From Streptomyces sp. HM190 (GTDB lineage: Bacteria; Actinomycetota; Actinomycetes; Streptomycetales; Streptomycetaceae): a stretch of DNA of 64,000 bases. Under the pieces are notes generated by a model. It was given only the letters and a program-made list of their open reading frames with translations, did no database searches and was not told the DNA's origin. Shown in pieces: positions 34,445 to 43,361 of this stretch (the first letter of the stretch is position 1; each line of letters opens with the position of its first letter). The DNA is taken from contig NZ_CP047318.1 in NCBI RefSeq assembly GCF_009857135.1, forward strand, positions 5,022,001 through 5,086,000, in the 5' to 3' direction. The position numbers and the translations under genes are program-made.

Positions 34445-36181
34445 GTGGCTCAGAGCACCGAGACCACCGACTGGGTCTCCCGTTTCGCGGATGAGGTCAT
34501 CGAGGAGTCGGAGCGTCGGGCCCCGGGCAAACCGGTCGTCGTCGCGTCCGGGCTCTCCCCGTCCGGCCCCATCCACCTGGGCAACCTGCGCGAGGTGATG
34601 ACGCCGCACCTCGTCGCCGACGAGATCCGCCGGCGCGGTCACCAGGTCCGGCACCTGATCTCCTGGGACGACTACGACCGTTTCCGCAAGGTCCCCAACG
34701 GCGTCGACGGCGTCGACGGCACCTGGGCCGAGCACATCGGCAAGCCCCTCACCTCCGTCCCGGCCCCCCGCGGCTCCGCCCACCCCAACTGGGCCGAGCA
34801 CTTCAAGGCCGCGATGGTCGACGCGCTCGCCGAGATGGGCGTCGAGTTCGACGGCATCAGCCAGACCGAGCAGTACACCTCCGGCGCGTACCGCGAGCAG
34901 ATCCTGCACGCCATGAAGCACCGCGGCGACATCGACGCGATCCTCGCCCAGTACCGCACCAAGAAGGACCCGGCCAAGAAGCCGCAGTCGCAGAAGCCGG
35001 TGGACGAGGCGGAGCTGCAGGCCGCCGAGGGCTCCGGCGCCGCCGCAGAGGACGACGGCAGCTCCGGCTCCGCCGGGTACTTCCCGTACAAGCCCTTCTG
35101 CGGTCAGTGCGAGAAGGACCTCACCACCGTCACCGCCTACGACGACGACACCACCGAGCTGTCCTACACCTGCACCGCCTGCGGCTTCGCCGAGACCGTC
35201 GCGCTGAACGAGTTCAACCGCGGCAAGCTCGTCTGGAAGGTCGACTGGCCGATGCGCTGGGCGTACGAGGGCGTCGTCTTCGAGCCCAGCGGCGTCGACC
35301 ACTCGTCCCCGGGTTCGTCCTTCCAGGTCGGCGGGCAGATCGTCGGGATCTTCGGCGGCCGGCAGCCCATCGGCCCGATGTACGCCTTCGTCGGCATCAG
35401 CGGCATGGCCAAGATGTCGTCGTCCAAGGGCGGCGTGCCCACCCCCGCCGACGCGCTGAAGATCATGGAGCCGCAGCTCCTGCGCTGGCTCTACGCCCGC
35501 CGCCGCCCCAACCAGTCCTTCAAGATCGCCTTCGACCAGGAGATCCAGCGCCTCTACGACGAGTGGGACAAGCTCGACGCGAAGGTCACCGACGGCTCCG
35601 CGCTGCCGGCCGACGTCGCCGCCCACTCCCGCGCCGTGCGCACCGCCGCCGGTGAGCTGCCCCGCACGCCCCGCCCGATGCCGTACCGGACCCTCGCGTC
35701 CGTCGCCGACATCACCGCGGGCGCCGAGGACCAGACCCTGCGCATCCTCAGCGAGCTGGACCCCACCGACCCGCTGTCCTCCCTCGACGCCGTACGGCCC
35801 CGCCTCGACAAGGCCGAGGCCTGGATCAACACGCACGTCCCCGCCGACCAGCGGACCATCGTGCGCGACGAACCCGACGCCGAGCTGCTGAAGTCCCTCG
35901 ACGAGCAGGCCCAGGGCTCCCTCAGGCTGCTGCTCGACGGGCTCGCCGACCACTGGTCCCTGGACGGACTCACGCACCTCGTCTACGGCGTGCCCAAGGT
36001 CCAGGCCGGGTTCTCCGCGGACGCCACGCCCAAGGAGCTCCCGCCGGAGATCAAGACCGCCCAGCGGTCGTTCTTCGCGCTGCTCTACCACCTGCTCGTC
36101 GGCCGCGACACCGGCCCGCGCCTGCCCACGCTGCTCCTCGCGGTGGGCCAGGACCGGGTACGGGCACTGCTCGGGGAGTAG
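34445..36181 (+). CDS. lysS: class I lysyl-tRNA synthetase
   Basis: It charges tRNA(Lys) with lysine. The 578-residue protein is the archaeal-style class I enzyme, not the common class II one: HIGH-type motif LSPSGPIHLGNLREVM and KMSKS-type motif GMAKMSSSKGG. A segment at about 190-250 has two Cys pairs (FCGQCEKD and YTCTACGF), a zinc ribbon. A disordered stretch with SQKPVDEAELQAAE precedes it. GTG at 34445 was chosen because AGAGGA lies ten bases upstream; the GTG at 34436 would overlap that site. The neighbouring argS is divergent. Confidence 0.95.
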   Translation: MAQSTETTDWVSRFADEVIEESERRAPGKPVVVASGLSPSGPIHLGNLREVMTPHLVADEIRRRGHQVRHLISWDDYDRFRKVPNGVDGVDGTWAEHIGKPLTSVPAPRGSAHPNWAEHFKAAMVDALAEMGVEFDGISQTEQYTSGAYREQILHAMKHRGDIDAILAQYRTKKDPAKKPQSQKPVDEAELQAAEGSGAAAEDDGSSGSAGYFPYKPFCGQCEKDLTTVTAYDDDTTELSYTCTACGFAETVALNEFNRGKLVWKVDWPMRWAYEGVVFEPSGVDHSSPGSSFQVGGQIVGIFGGRQPIGPMYAFVGISGMAKMSSSKGGVPTPADALKIMEPQLLRWLYARRRPNQSFKIAFDQEIQRLYDEWDKLDAKVTDGSALPADVAAHSRAVRTAAGELPRTPRPMPYRTLASVADITAGAEDQTLRILSELDPTDPLSSLDAVRPRLDKAEAWINTHVPADQRTIVRDEPDAELLKSLDEQAQGSLRLLLDGLADHWSLDGLTHLVYGVPKVQAGFSADATPKELPPEIKTAQRSFFALLYHLLVGRDTGPRLPTLLLAVGQDRVRALLGE

Positions 36182-36195
36182 GGACCGTACACAGC

Positions 36196-36236
36196 AGGAG
36201 GGGGCGCCCGGTGATCACCACCGGGCGCCCCCTCCT
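36196..36236. terminator. bidirectional terminator after lysS
   Basis: A perfect 18-base inverted repeat (36196-36213 with 36219-36236, 5-base loop) lies between the convergent lysS and DUF2637 genes. Confidence 0.8.
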
Positions 36237-36251
36237 CGCGTCTCACGCCGC

Positions 36252-37640
36252 TCACGCGATGTGGTCGTCCTCCAGCTCCGCGGTGTGGCGGTTCTGGAAC
36301 CGCAGCACCATGCGCTTGGCCTCGGCGTCCAGAACGGTGACGCCGTAGGTCATCTCGATGTTGTCGCTGAACTCACGGGGGGTCGGGTAACCGCTGCCAG
36401 GGCTTATCGACTGCTTGAAGACCTGGTAGTACGCCTCCTCGTCCGGCTCCGGAGTACCGCCGCCCTCACCCAGCTCACGGGTGCGGCCCGGACCCGCCGG
36501 AATCGGGAAACTGCCGGTCTCCTCCGGCGAGGGCTCCTCCTCCGGCGCCTCCGGCTCCTCGAACCGCTGCCGGAACCGCTCGGGCGGGTACGCCGCCGGG
36601 TACTGCTCGGCCGGGTACTGGTCCTCCTGGTACTGCTCGGGGACCTGCTCCTCGTACCACCGCTCGTACTCCTCCTCCGGGTCGTACGACGGGTCGTAAC
36701 CGCCCTGGTAGGGGACCTCCTGCGGATGGCGGGCGTGGAGCCAGGGGCTCTCATCGGGCGGCGGTTCCTGCTCGGCGTACTCCTGCTGCGCGTACGCGGG
36801 GCGCTCCGGCCGCTGCTGCGCGGGGACGCTCTCCAGCTGCGGGCGCTGCTCGGCGGCCGGCGCGGCCACCCCCGCCCGGGGCGCGTCCGCGGCACGATCC
36901 GCCGTGGCCGGGCCGACCTCGACCTGCGCCGCCGGCGGCAGCAGGGCGGGCTCGATGCCGGCCGCCGCCAGACCCGCCGGGGCCGTGTCCGCCAGCGGCA
37001 CGCCGTAGCGGGCCAGCCGCAGCGGCATCAGGGACTCCACCGGGGCCTTGCGGCGCCAGGCCCGGCCGAAGCGGGAGCGCAGGCGGGCCTGGTAGACGAG
37101 ACGTTCCTGCTCCAGCTTGATCACCTGGTCGTAGGAGCGCAGCTCCCACAGCTTCATCCGGCGCCAGAGAAGGAACGTGGGGATCGGCGAGAGCAGCCAG
37201 CGCGTCAGCCGCACGCCCTCCATGTGCTTGTCCGCGGTGATGTCGGCGATACGGCCGATCGCGTGCCGCGCCGCCTCCACCGACACCACGAACAGCACCG
37301 GGATCACCGCGTGCATCCCCACACCCAGCGGATCCGGCCACGCCGCCGCGCCGTTGAACGCGATCGTCGCCGCCGTCAGCAGCCACGCCGTCTGACGCAG
37401 CAGGGGGAAGGGGATGCGGATCCAGGTCAGCAGCAGGTCCAGGGCCAGCAGGACACAGATGCCCGCGTCGATACCGATCGGGAAGACGTAGGAGAAGTTC
37501 CCGAAGCCCTTCTGGAGGGCCAGTTCCCGCACCGCCGCATAGGAACCCGCGAAGCCGATCCCGGCGATGATGACGGCGCCGAACACGACCACGCCGATGA
37601 GAACCCGGTGCATTCGAGTCAGCTGCATTGGCGCGGCCAC
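36252..37640 (-). CDS. DUF2637 (SpdB2-like) membrane protein
   Basis: A 462-residue protein. Four hydrophobic helices fill the first about 130 residues (VLIGVVVFGAVIIAGIGFAG; FPIGIDAGICVLLALDLLL; TAWLLTAATIAFNGAAAW; MHAVIPVLFVVSVEAARHAI), then a basic segment (WRRMKLWELRSYDQVIKLEQ), and a long acidic, Pro/Gln/Tyr-rich disordered tail. The last about 60 residues (SDNIEMTYGVTVLDAEAKRM) look folded. DUF2637 proteins occur in Streptomyces chromosomes and as spread proteins on conjugative plasmids. Start taken as GTG 37640, preceded by GGGGAGGGGAG. Function unknown. Confidence 0.8.
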   Translation of the reverse strand: MAAPMQLTRMHRVLIGVVVFGAVIIAGIGFAGSYAAVRELALQKGFGNFSYVFPIGIDAGICVLLALDLLLTWIRIPFPLLRQTAWLLTAATIAFNGAAAWPDPLGVGMHAVIPVLFVVSVEAARHAIGRIADITADKHMEGVRLTRWLLSPIPTFLLWRRMKLWELRSYDQVIKLEQERLVYQARLRSRFGRAWRRKAPVESLMPLRLARYGVPLADTAPAGLAAAGIEPALLPPAAQVEVGPATADRAADAPRAGVAAPAAEQRPQLESVPAQQRPERPAYAQQEYAEQEPPPDESPWLHARHPQEVPYQGGYDPSYDPEEEYERWYEEQVPEQYQEDQYPAEQYPAAYPPERFRQRFEEPEAPEEEPSPEETGSFPIPAGPGRTRELGEGGGTPEPDEEAYYQVFKQSISPGSGYPTPREFSDNIEMTYGVTVLDAEAKRMVLRFQNRHTAELEDDHIA

Positions 37641-37664
37641 CCGTACTCCCCTCCCCTTGCGTGT

Positions 37665-37678
37665 TGTTGCGCGCAACA
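37665..37678. promoter_or_regulatory. perfect 14-bp palindrome upstream of the DUF2637 gene
   Basis: TGTTGCGCGCAACA is a perfect palindrome 25 bases before the gene start, followed by another symmetric stretch around ACATATGT (37686-37693). Both could be operators for the DUF2637 gene. Confidence 0.45.
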
Positions 37679-37720
37679 GGGTGGCACATATGTACGGCAA
37701 ACGGGTTGCCGGTCCGCCTC

Positions 37721-37748
37721 GGGCCCGGCCCACGAGCGGACCGGGCCC
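37721..37748 (-). terminator. possible terminator after the lipoprotein gene
   Basis: GGGCCCGG (37721-37728) pairs with CCGGGCCC (37741-37748) across a 12-base loop, between the lipoprotein stop and the DUF2637 start on the same strand. Short, no U-run. Confidence 0.4.
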
Positions 37749-37868
37749 GGACGAAATCCCTGGTGGGGGCGGGCGTCACCCGCCGCGCATTACGAGTTGG
37801 GCACTACGCCGCCCCGGCTGGACCGCCTCGGCTGGAACGGCCCGGTGCCGACCGGTCGCGCGCGCCCG

Positions 37869-38861
37869 CTACCGCGAGGTCTTCGTGGCCGACGAGCCGC
37901 TCGTCGAGCTCTTGGAACCGGAGTCGGAATCGGCGTCGGCGTCGGAACCGGTGCCCAGGTCCGAGCCGGACCCCGAGCCCGCCGCCTTCGTGGCTTCCTT
38001 CGACGGCGCCTTCGACGCGGACTTGGACGGCGACTTCGACGCGCCCGCCGACGGGGACGACCCGCCGCCGTCGCCGTCGTTCGCGTCCTCGACCGCCTCC
38101 ACGACCTCCTTCGCCGCGGACTTCGCCGACTTCAGCAGCGCCGCCGGGTCCGGGGTCTTGTCACCGGCCAGACCGGCGCCGTGGTAGTCGAGCGTGACGA
38201 CCACGTTCTCCGTGCGCACCACGATCGTCTGCTGCTTGAACGTGTCGCCGTCCTTCTTCAGGTCGTAGCGCACCGCCGTCGCCTCGTCGCCCGTACCCGT
38301 CACCGGCTCCGTCTTGACGTTCTTCGCCCCGTCCACCGCCTTCGCGGCGGTCACCTTCGACTCGAACGCCTCGTGCGCCCGGTCCTCACCGGGACCGTTC
38401 GCCGCGTCCGAGGCCAGCAGGTGCAGCGACACGCTCAGCCAGCGGTACTGCGAACCGTCCACACCGTTGTTGTCGAGACTGGTCCAGCGGCAGTCGCCGG
38501 TCACGTTCTCCTCGGCCGTGTTGATCGCCTTCCCCGACTTCGCGCCCTGCGGGACCAGCGACTTCAGCGTCTTGGACGCGAACACCTCGCACGCGTCCGG
38601 CAGCACCGCGTACGCCGCCTCGACCACCTCCGGCGTCGCCGACTTCGCCGGCGCCGAGGTCGGCGACGCCGACGGCTCGTCCCCCGACGCACCGTCGGAG
38701 CCGGAGTCCGACGAACAGCCGACCGCCAGCAGCATCACCGGGACGACAGCGGCGCCGACGAGCACCCGTGCCCGCCCCGGACGCCCGGCACGGACGACGC
38801 CCGTACCCCGCGCGGTACGCGACTGCTGCTGACGCTGACCTGACTCTGCGGCTCGTTGCAT
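37869..38861 (-). CDS. DUF3558-like secreted lipoprotein, paralog 1
   Basis: A 330-residue lipoprotein. The signal peptide ends in the lipobox LLAVGC; a Ser/Gly/Asp linker leads to a folded domain (about 75-250: YAVLPDACEVFASKTLKSLV, ENVTGDCRWTSLDNNGVDGS, VVVTLDYHGAGLAGD) with paired Cys, and a Ser/Lys/Ala-rich tail. It resembles DUF3558-type actinobacterial lipoproteins. The ATG at 38861 has AAGGA five bases upstream; the tandem ATGs further up are less well placed. It lies 142 bases downstream of a second lipoprotein of the same kind. Role unknown. Confidence 0.82.
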   Translation of the reverse strand: MQRAAESGQRQQQSRTARGTGVVRAGRPGRARVLVGAAVVPVMLLAVGCSSDSGSDGASGDEPSASPTSAPAKSATPEVVEAAYAVLPDACEVFASKTLKSLVPQGAKSGKAINTAEENVTGDCRWTSLDNNGVDGSQYRWLSVSLHLLASDAANGPGEDRAHEAFESKVTAAKAVDGAKNVKTEPVTGTGDEATAVRYDLKKDGDTFKQQTIVVRTENVVVTLDYHGAGLAGDKTPDPAALLKSAKSAAKEVVEAVEDANDGDGGGSSPSAGASKSPSKSASKAPSKEATKAAGSGSGSDLGTGSDADADSDSGSKSSTSGSSATKTSR

Positions 38862-39003
38862 GGTTCCTTCACTCATGACGTTCATCACGCTCGTGGTTCC
38901 TGCGCTCGGATCGGGTCCGAGGGGCCACGGTACGCGGTGAGGAGGAAGCGCGGTCCTGCATCAGGGGGTTGAGCGGGCCGCCCGCCGCACCCCCGGCAAC
39001 CGC

Positions 39004-39858
39004 TCACTCGTCGAACGCCTCCGCGAGCAACTCGGCCAGATTCCGGGCCTTGTCCTGCATTTCCTCGCTGTCCGGCACGTCCGTCGTCGTCGCCGGCTGC
39101 TCCTCGTACTCGACCGTCACGATCACGTTCGACGTGCGGAACACCACAGTCACGGTGCGCTGCCGGCTCGTCCCGAGCGCGTCGTCCAGGAACGCCTCGT
39201 CCCCGAGACCGTCGAGCGTGCGGGGCTGGAGGGAGGCCGGAGCGGAGGACGCGGTGACGGGACCCGACAGATCGGAAGAACCGGAAGAACCAGATGAATC
39301 GGGCGACTTGGGGGATGCGGAGGACGTGGCGGAGTCGGAAGGCGCGGCGCTCTGCGACGGGTTCGCCGACGAGTCGCCGTCGGCCTCCCCCTCGGTCGTG
39401 CTCGGCGACGGCTCCGGGAGGTCCGCGGCCGCCACCTTGCCGCCGTACACCTCCTGCGCCTTGCTGTCGTCGCTGACCGCGCCGCTGAACGACACCACGC
39501 GCTCGAAGTCGACGAACAGGTAGTCGGTGGCGGTCGGCGACTCCACCTTCCAGCGGCAGCCGGCCTTCCGGTCCGTGTCGTAGGTGAGCGTCGCCCGCCC
39601 CTCGTACGCCTCCTCGCGCTGCTCCGCGTCCGGGAGTTGCTTGAGGCCGGGGAGGAGGGCTTCGAGGGTGTCGTCGTCGATGGAGCCGCAGGCTTCGGGG
39701 AGCGTGTCGTAGCGGCCGGGCTGCGCGGTCGAGGCGGACGCGGTGACCTCACCGGGGCGCGGGTCGTCCGTGGTGCCGTCGTCGCCCGATCCCGTGCACG
39801 CGGTCAGCGCTGCCGCGAGGAGCACGGCGACGCCGGGTACGTACGCCTTCCGCTGCAC
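39004..39858 (-). CDS. DUF3558-like secreted lipoprotein, paralog 2
   Basis: A 284-residue lipoprotein. GTG at 39858 with GAGAGGAG eight bases upstream; signal peptide VPGVAVLLAAALTAC with the lipobox Cys at about 21. The folded part shows the same order of elements as its downstream neighbour: DTLPEACGSIDDDTLEALLP, then a Cys-containing KAGCRWKVES, then VIVTVEYEEQPATT. A Ser/Pro linker (about 130-190) interrupts it. The two genes are therefore probably an old tandem duplication. It is divergent from rtcB. Confidence 0.82.
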   Translation of the reverse strand: MQRKAYVPGVAVLLAAALTACTGSGDDGTTDDPRPGEVTASASTAQPGRYDTLPEACGSIDDDTLEALLPGLKQLPDAEQREEAYEGRATLTYDTDRKAGCRWKVESPTATDYLFVDFERVVSFSGAVSDDSKAQEVYGGKVAAADLPEPSPSTTEGEADGDSSANPSQSAAPSDSATSSASPKSPDSSGSSGSSDLSGPVTASSAPASLQPRTLDGLGDEAFLDDALGTSRQRTVTVVFRTSNVIVTVEYEEQPATTTDVPDSEEMQDKARNLAELLAEAFDE

Positions 39859-40072
39859 CGTGGGGGCTCCTCTCGACGGGGTCCCTGGGGGACGCCTGGG
39901 CGGTTCTGTCCTGTGGCCTGTGCGTATTTCACTTGCCGACCGGGGGTGACCCCCGGGCACCATGTGTATCGCACGCACTGCCGCGGACGCCGGTCCGGCA
40001 TCCCTTTCGTTGACCTTGGCGCCGGTTTTGCGTTCTGGGACTTTTGCAGGAATGACGGGGGATGAGGTCGAT

Positions 40073-41266
40073 ATGTCGTATGTAGAGATTCCGGGCGCGA
40101 AGGTGCCGATCCGGATGTGGACCGACCCCGCGTCGGTGGAGGACGTCGCCCTCCAGCAGCTCCGCAACGTCGCGACCCTCCCCTGGATCAAGGGGCTGGC
40201 CGTCATGCCGGACGTCCACTACGGGAAGGGCGCGACCGTCGGGTCGGTCATCGCGATGCAGGGCGCGGTGTGCCCCGCGGCGGTGGGAGTGGACATCGGC
40301 TGCGGCATGTCCGCGGTGAAGACGTCCCTGACCGCCAACGACCTGCCGGGCGACCTCTCCCGCCTGCGGTCGAGGATCGAACAGGCGATTCCGGTGGGGC
40401 GGGGGATGCACGACGAGCCCGTCGACCCGGGGCAGCTGTACGGCTTCGCTTCGGCCGGGTGGGACGGCTTCTGGGGGCGCTTCGACGGCGTGGCGGAAGC
40501 GGTCAAGTTCCGTCATGAGCGGGCGCGGAAGCAGCTCGGAACGCTGGGCAGCGGAAACCACTTCGTTGAACTTTGTACCGATTCGACCGGCTCTGTCTGG
40601 CTCATGCTGCACTCCGGTTCCCGCAACATCGGCAAGGAACTCGCGGAGCACCACATCGGCGTGGCCCAGAAGCTGCCGCACAACCAGGGCCTGGTCGACC
40701 GCGACCTCGCCGTCTTCGTCGCGGACACCCCGCAGATGGCGGCGTACCGCAACGACCTGTTCTGGGCGCAGGAGTACGCGCGGTACAACCGCTCGATCAT
40801 GATGGCGCTCTTCAAGGAAGTCGTCCGCAAGGAGTTCCGGAAGGCGAAGCCGACCTTCGAGCCCGAGATCAGCGCGCACCACAACTACGTGGCCGAGGAG
40901 CGCTACGACGGCATGGACCTTCTCGTGACCCGCAAGGGCGCGATCCGTGCAGGCTCCGGCGACTACGGGATCATCCCCGGCTCCATGGGCACCGGTTCGT
41001 ACATCGTGAAGGGCCTCGGCAACGAGAAGGCGTTCAACTCGGCGTCCCACGGCGCGGGGCGGCGCATGAGCCGCAACGCGGCCAAGCGCCGCTTCTCGAC
41101 CAAGGACCTGGAGGAGCAGACACGGGGCGTGGAGTGCCGCAAGGACTCCGGTGTCGTCGACGAGATCCCGGGCGCCTACAAGCCGATCGAGCAGGTCATC
41201 GACCAGCAGCGGGACCTGGTCGAGGTCGTGGCGAAGCTGAAGCAGGTCGTCTGCGTCAAGGGGTGA
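40073..41266 (+). CDS. rtcB: RtcB family RNA ligase
   Basis: It joins RNA 2',3'-cyclic phosphate or 3'-phosphate ends to 5'-OH ends using GTP and Mn2+. The protein has 397 residues, on the short side compared with the well-studied enzymes of about 410-480. Metal and guanylate motifs are visible: PDVHYGKGATVG, AVGVDIGCGMSAVKTSL, GSGNHFVEL, ISAHHNYV and NSASHGAGRRMSR with the guanylated His. ATG at 40073 (MSYVEIPGAKVPIRMW) with GAGGT upstream; the ATG at 40052 is an alternative. No archease or Rtc regulator lies nearby, so it may serve RNA repair rather than tRNA splicing. Confidence 0.93.
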   Translation: MSYVEIPGAKVPIRMWTDPASVEDVALQQLRNVATLPWIKGLAVMPDVHYGKGATVGSVIAMQGAVCPAAVGVDIGCGMSAVKTSLTANDLPGDLSRLRSRIEQAIPVGRGMHDEPVDPGQLYGFASAGWDGFWGRFDGVAEAVKFRHERARKQLGTLGSGNHFVELCTDSTGSVWLMLHSGSRNIGKELAEHHIGVAQKLPHNQGLVDRDLAVFVADTPQMAAYRNDLFWAQEYARYNRSIMMALFKEVVRKEFRKAKPTFEPEISAHHNYVAEERYDGMDLLVTRKGAIRAGSGDYGIIPGSMGTGSYIVKGLGNEKAFNSASHGAGRRMSRNAAKRRFSTKDLEEQTRGVECRKDSGVVDEIPGAYKPIEQVIDQQRDLVEVVAKLKQVVCVKG

Positions 41267-41435
41267 ACGAGGGGGCGGCGGGCCGAGCCGGCTGAGGAAC
41301 TCCGGTCGGTGGAGGCGCAGTCGGTGAAGCGCAGCCGGTGGCCGGTGGTCCGGTTCGCCCTCCGGGGCGTCTCGTCGTCGTGCCGCATGCCTATCCTGGC
41401 CGGGCCACTCAGTCGTCGTGCATCAGGAGCAGCTC

Positions 41436-42212
41436 ATGGCCACCGCCGCACCGTCCGCCGCCTCCCGTATCGCCGTCGTCACGGGTGCGAGCAGTGGTAT
41501 CGGCGCCGCCACGGCGCGGCGGCTCGCCGAGGCGGGGTACCGCGTGGTGCTGACGGCGCGCCGCAAGGACCGGATCGAGGCGCTGGCGGAGGAGATCGAC
41601 GCGGCGGGCGGCCGGGCCACGGCGTACGCGCTGGACGTCACGGACCGCGCGGCCGTGGACGAGTTCGCGACGGCGTTCCGGACGATCGGCGTGCTGGTGA
41701 ACAACGCGGGCGGCGCGCTCGGCGCCGACCCGGTGGCCACCGGCGACCCCGCCGACTGGCGGCAGATGTACGAGACGAACGTCATCGGCACCCTCAACGT
41801 CACCCAGGCGCTGCTGCCCGCGCTGACCGCGAGCGGTGACGGCACGGTGGTCGTGGTGTCGTCGACGGCGGGGCACGGGACGTACGAGGGCGGCGCGGGC
41901 TATGTCGCCGCCAAGCACGGGGCGCACGTCCTCGCCGAGACGCTGCGGCTGGAGATCGTGGGGACGCCGGTGCGGGTGATCGAGATCGCGCCGGGCATGG
42001 TGCGGACCGAGGAGTTCGCCCTGACCCGGTTCGGTGGCGACGAGGCGAAGGCGGCGCGGGTGTACGAGGGGGTCGCGGAGCCGCTGACGGCCGACGACGT
42101 GGCCGACACGATCACCTGGGCGGTCACCCGGCCCAGCCATGTCAACGTCGACCTGCTGGTGCTGCGCCCCCGCGCCCAGGCGTCGAACACCAAGGTCCAC
42201 CGGGAGCTGTGA
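41436..42212 (+). CDS. classical short-chain dehydrogenase/reductase
   Basis: A 258-residue SDR with all hallmarks: IAVVTGASSGIGAATARRL (TGxxxGxG), VNNAGGALG (NNAG), and the catalytic Ser and YxxxK in VVVSSTAGHG and GGAGYVAAKHGAHV. It should oxidise or reduce an alcohol/ketone with NAD(P)H. It resembles the SDR group that includes serine 3-dehydrogenase-like enzymes. The ATG at 41436 has AGGAG ten bases upstream. Its stop TGA shares a base with the next start (TGATG), so the small membrane protein is co-translated. Confidence 0.92.
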   Translation: MATAAPSAASRIAVVTGASSGIGAATARRLAEAGYRVVLTARRKDRIEALAEEIDAAGGRATAYALDVTDRAAVDEFATAFRTIGVLVNNAGGALGADPVATGDPADWRQMYETNVIGTLNVTQALLPALTASGDGTVVVVSSTAGHGTYEGGAGYVAAKHGAHVLAETLRLEIVGTPVRVIEIAPGMVRTEEFALTRFGGDEAKAARVYEGVAEPLTADDVADTITWAVTRPSHVNVDLLVLRPRAQASNTKVHREL

Positions 42213-42367
42213 TGCCGCCCGAGCAGCGGGACCTCGACTCCGAGCGGCGCCGGCTCGCCGAGGAGAAGAAGAACGAGCGGTATGTGTGGTGGTACCTCGC
42301 GTACTTCCTCTTCGGTATCCACCTCGTGGCGTTCGTGATGATCTACGCGGTCATGCACGCCGGGTGA
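42212..42367 (+). CDS. 51-residue single-pass membrane protein (DUF6126-like)
   Basis: The ATG at 42212 shares its first base with the SDR stop. A charged N-terminus (MPPEQRDLDSERRRLAEEKK) leads to one membrane helix (WWYLAYFLFGIHLVAFVMIY) and the protein ends VMHAG. It may be one of the small DUF6126 membrane proteins of Streptomyces; that label is tentative. It is probably in an operon with the SDR. Its stop abuts the 3' end of the convergent AraC gene without a gap. Confidence 0.75.
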   Translation: MPPEQRDLDSERRRLAEEKKNERYVWWYLAYFLFGIHLVAFVMIYAVMHAG

Positions 42368-43225
42368 TCAGGCGGGGTCGGGCGGCGCGGGGGGCCTGAC
42401 GGGTTCACGGACTGGCCGAGGACGGGCCACCGCCTCCGCGTACGCCGTCGGCGGGACGCCCACCGTGGCCGTGAAGTCGCGCACGAGGTGGGCCTGGTCC
42501 GCGTAGCCGAGGTCGGCGGCGAGTGCGGCCCAGTCGACCGCGCGTTCGGCCTCGGCGCGTTCCAGGGCCTCGTGGATGCGGTAGCGGAGGATGACCCACT
42601 TGGGGCCGACGCCGACGTACGCGGCGAAGAGGCGTTGCAGGAGCCGTACGGAGATGCCCTCGGCGCGCGCGAAGTCGGTGACGCGGCGGATGGCGCGGTC
42701 GGTGCGTACGCGGTCGACGAGGGTCATGGCGAGGTCGGCCTGCGGATCGGGGCGGGGGCCGAGTCCCAGGAGGAACGCGTCCAGGGCGGCGACGCGGGCG
42801 TCCTCGTCGTCGGGAGCGAGGACGGTGTCGGGGTCGGCGTCCGGGAACACCTCGGGGAGCCGTACGCGGCGGCCGGTCCAGTCGGACGCGGGGGTGCCGG
42901 GGGCGAAGGGGCGGAAGCCGCCGGGCCGGAACTGGATGCCGCAGACCCGGCCCCTGCCCTCCAGTTTCTGCGTGAAGAGGCCGAGTCCGACGCCGGAGAC
43001 CTCGGCGAAGGGGGCCTGTCCCTCGTACCGCTGGAAGACGATGTTGACCGAGGGGTGCGGGACGACCTGGGAGACGTACGGCTCGGGCAGGTCCCAGTCG
43101 ATCAGCCAGTAGTGCTCCAGGTAGGGGCGGATCGGTGCGGCGGGGGCGCGGCGGCGGAAGCGGACGCGCGTGAAGAGTTCCGCGGCGTCCACGATCCCTC
43201 GGGTGTCACGGCGTGGGGCGGCCAT
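42368..43225 (-). CDS. AraC-family transcriptional regulator
   Basis: A 285-residue regulator. An N-terminal DUF6597-like sensing domain (RPYLEHYWLIDWDLPEPYVS, VCGIQFRPGGFRPF) is followed by an AraC HTH domain at the C-terminus (AIRRVTDFARAEGISVRLLQ, then VGPKWVILRYRIHEAL and ADLGYADQAHLVRDFTATVG). It lies divergent from the luciferase-like oxidoreductase gene and may control it through the inverted repeat between them. ATG at 43225 chosen; upstream open frame is not protein-like. Confidence 0.87.
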   Translation of the reverse strand: MAAPRRDTRGIVDAAELFTRVRFRRRAPAAPIRPYLEHYWLIDWDLPEPYVSQVVPHPSVNIVFQRYEGQAPFAEVSGVGLGLFTQKLEGRGRVCGIQFRPGGFRPFAPGTPASDWTGRRVRLPEVFPDADPDTVLAPDDEDARVAALDAFLLGLGPRPDPQADLAMTLVDRVRTDRAIRRVTDFARAEGISVRLLQRLFAAYVGVGPKWVILRYRIHEALERAEAERAVDWAALAADLGYADQAHLVRDFTATVGVPPTAYAEAVARPRPVREPVRPPAPPDPA

Positions 43226-43326
43226 GGGGAGAGGGTAGGGACGGGGACTGACATTCTGCGGGCGCGCGGGGAGGCCGTGCCGGGAGCCGGCGGAATAGTG
43301 GAGGTGGAGCACCTGTTTGGCGGTAT

Positions 43327-43345
43327 GGTTGAATCATAAACAACC
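43327..43345. promoter_or_regulatory. AT-rich inverted repeat upstream of the luciferase-like gene
   Basis: GGTTG (43327-43331) and CAACC (43341-43345) are separated by nine AT-rich bases, in an otherwise GC-rich gap. It lies 16 bases before the gene start and is a likely operator or promoter element, for the AraC product or for a MarR-type repressor coded elsewhere. Confidence 0.5.
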
Positions 43346-43361
43346 TGAGAGGGTGGCAACG

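Noticed and set aside
32359..34494. 711-codon open frame on the + strand
   Set aside because: Antisense shadow of argS without any domain pattern.
36261..38843. 860-codon open frame on the + strand
   Set aside because: It runs antisense through the DUF2637 and lipoprotein genes and consists of Arg/Leu-rich text.
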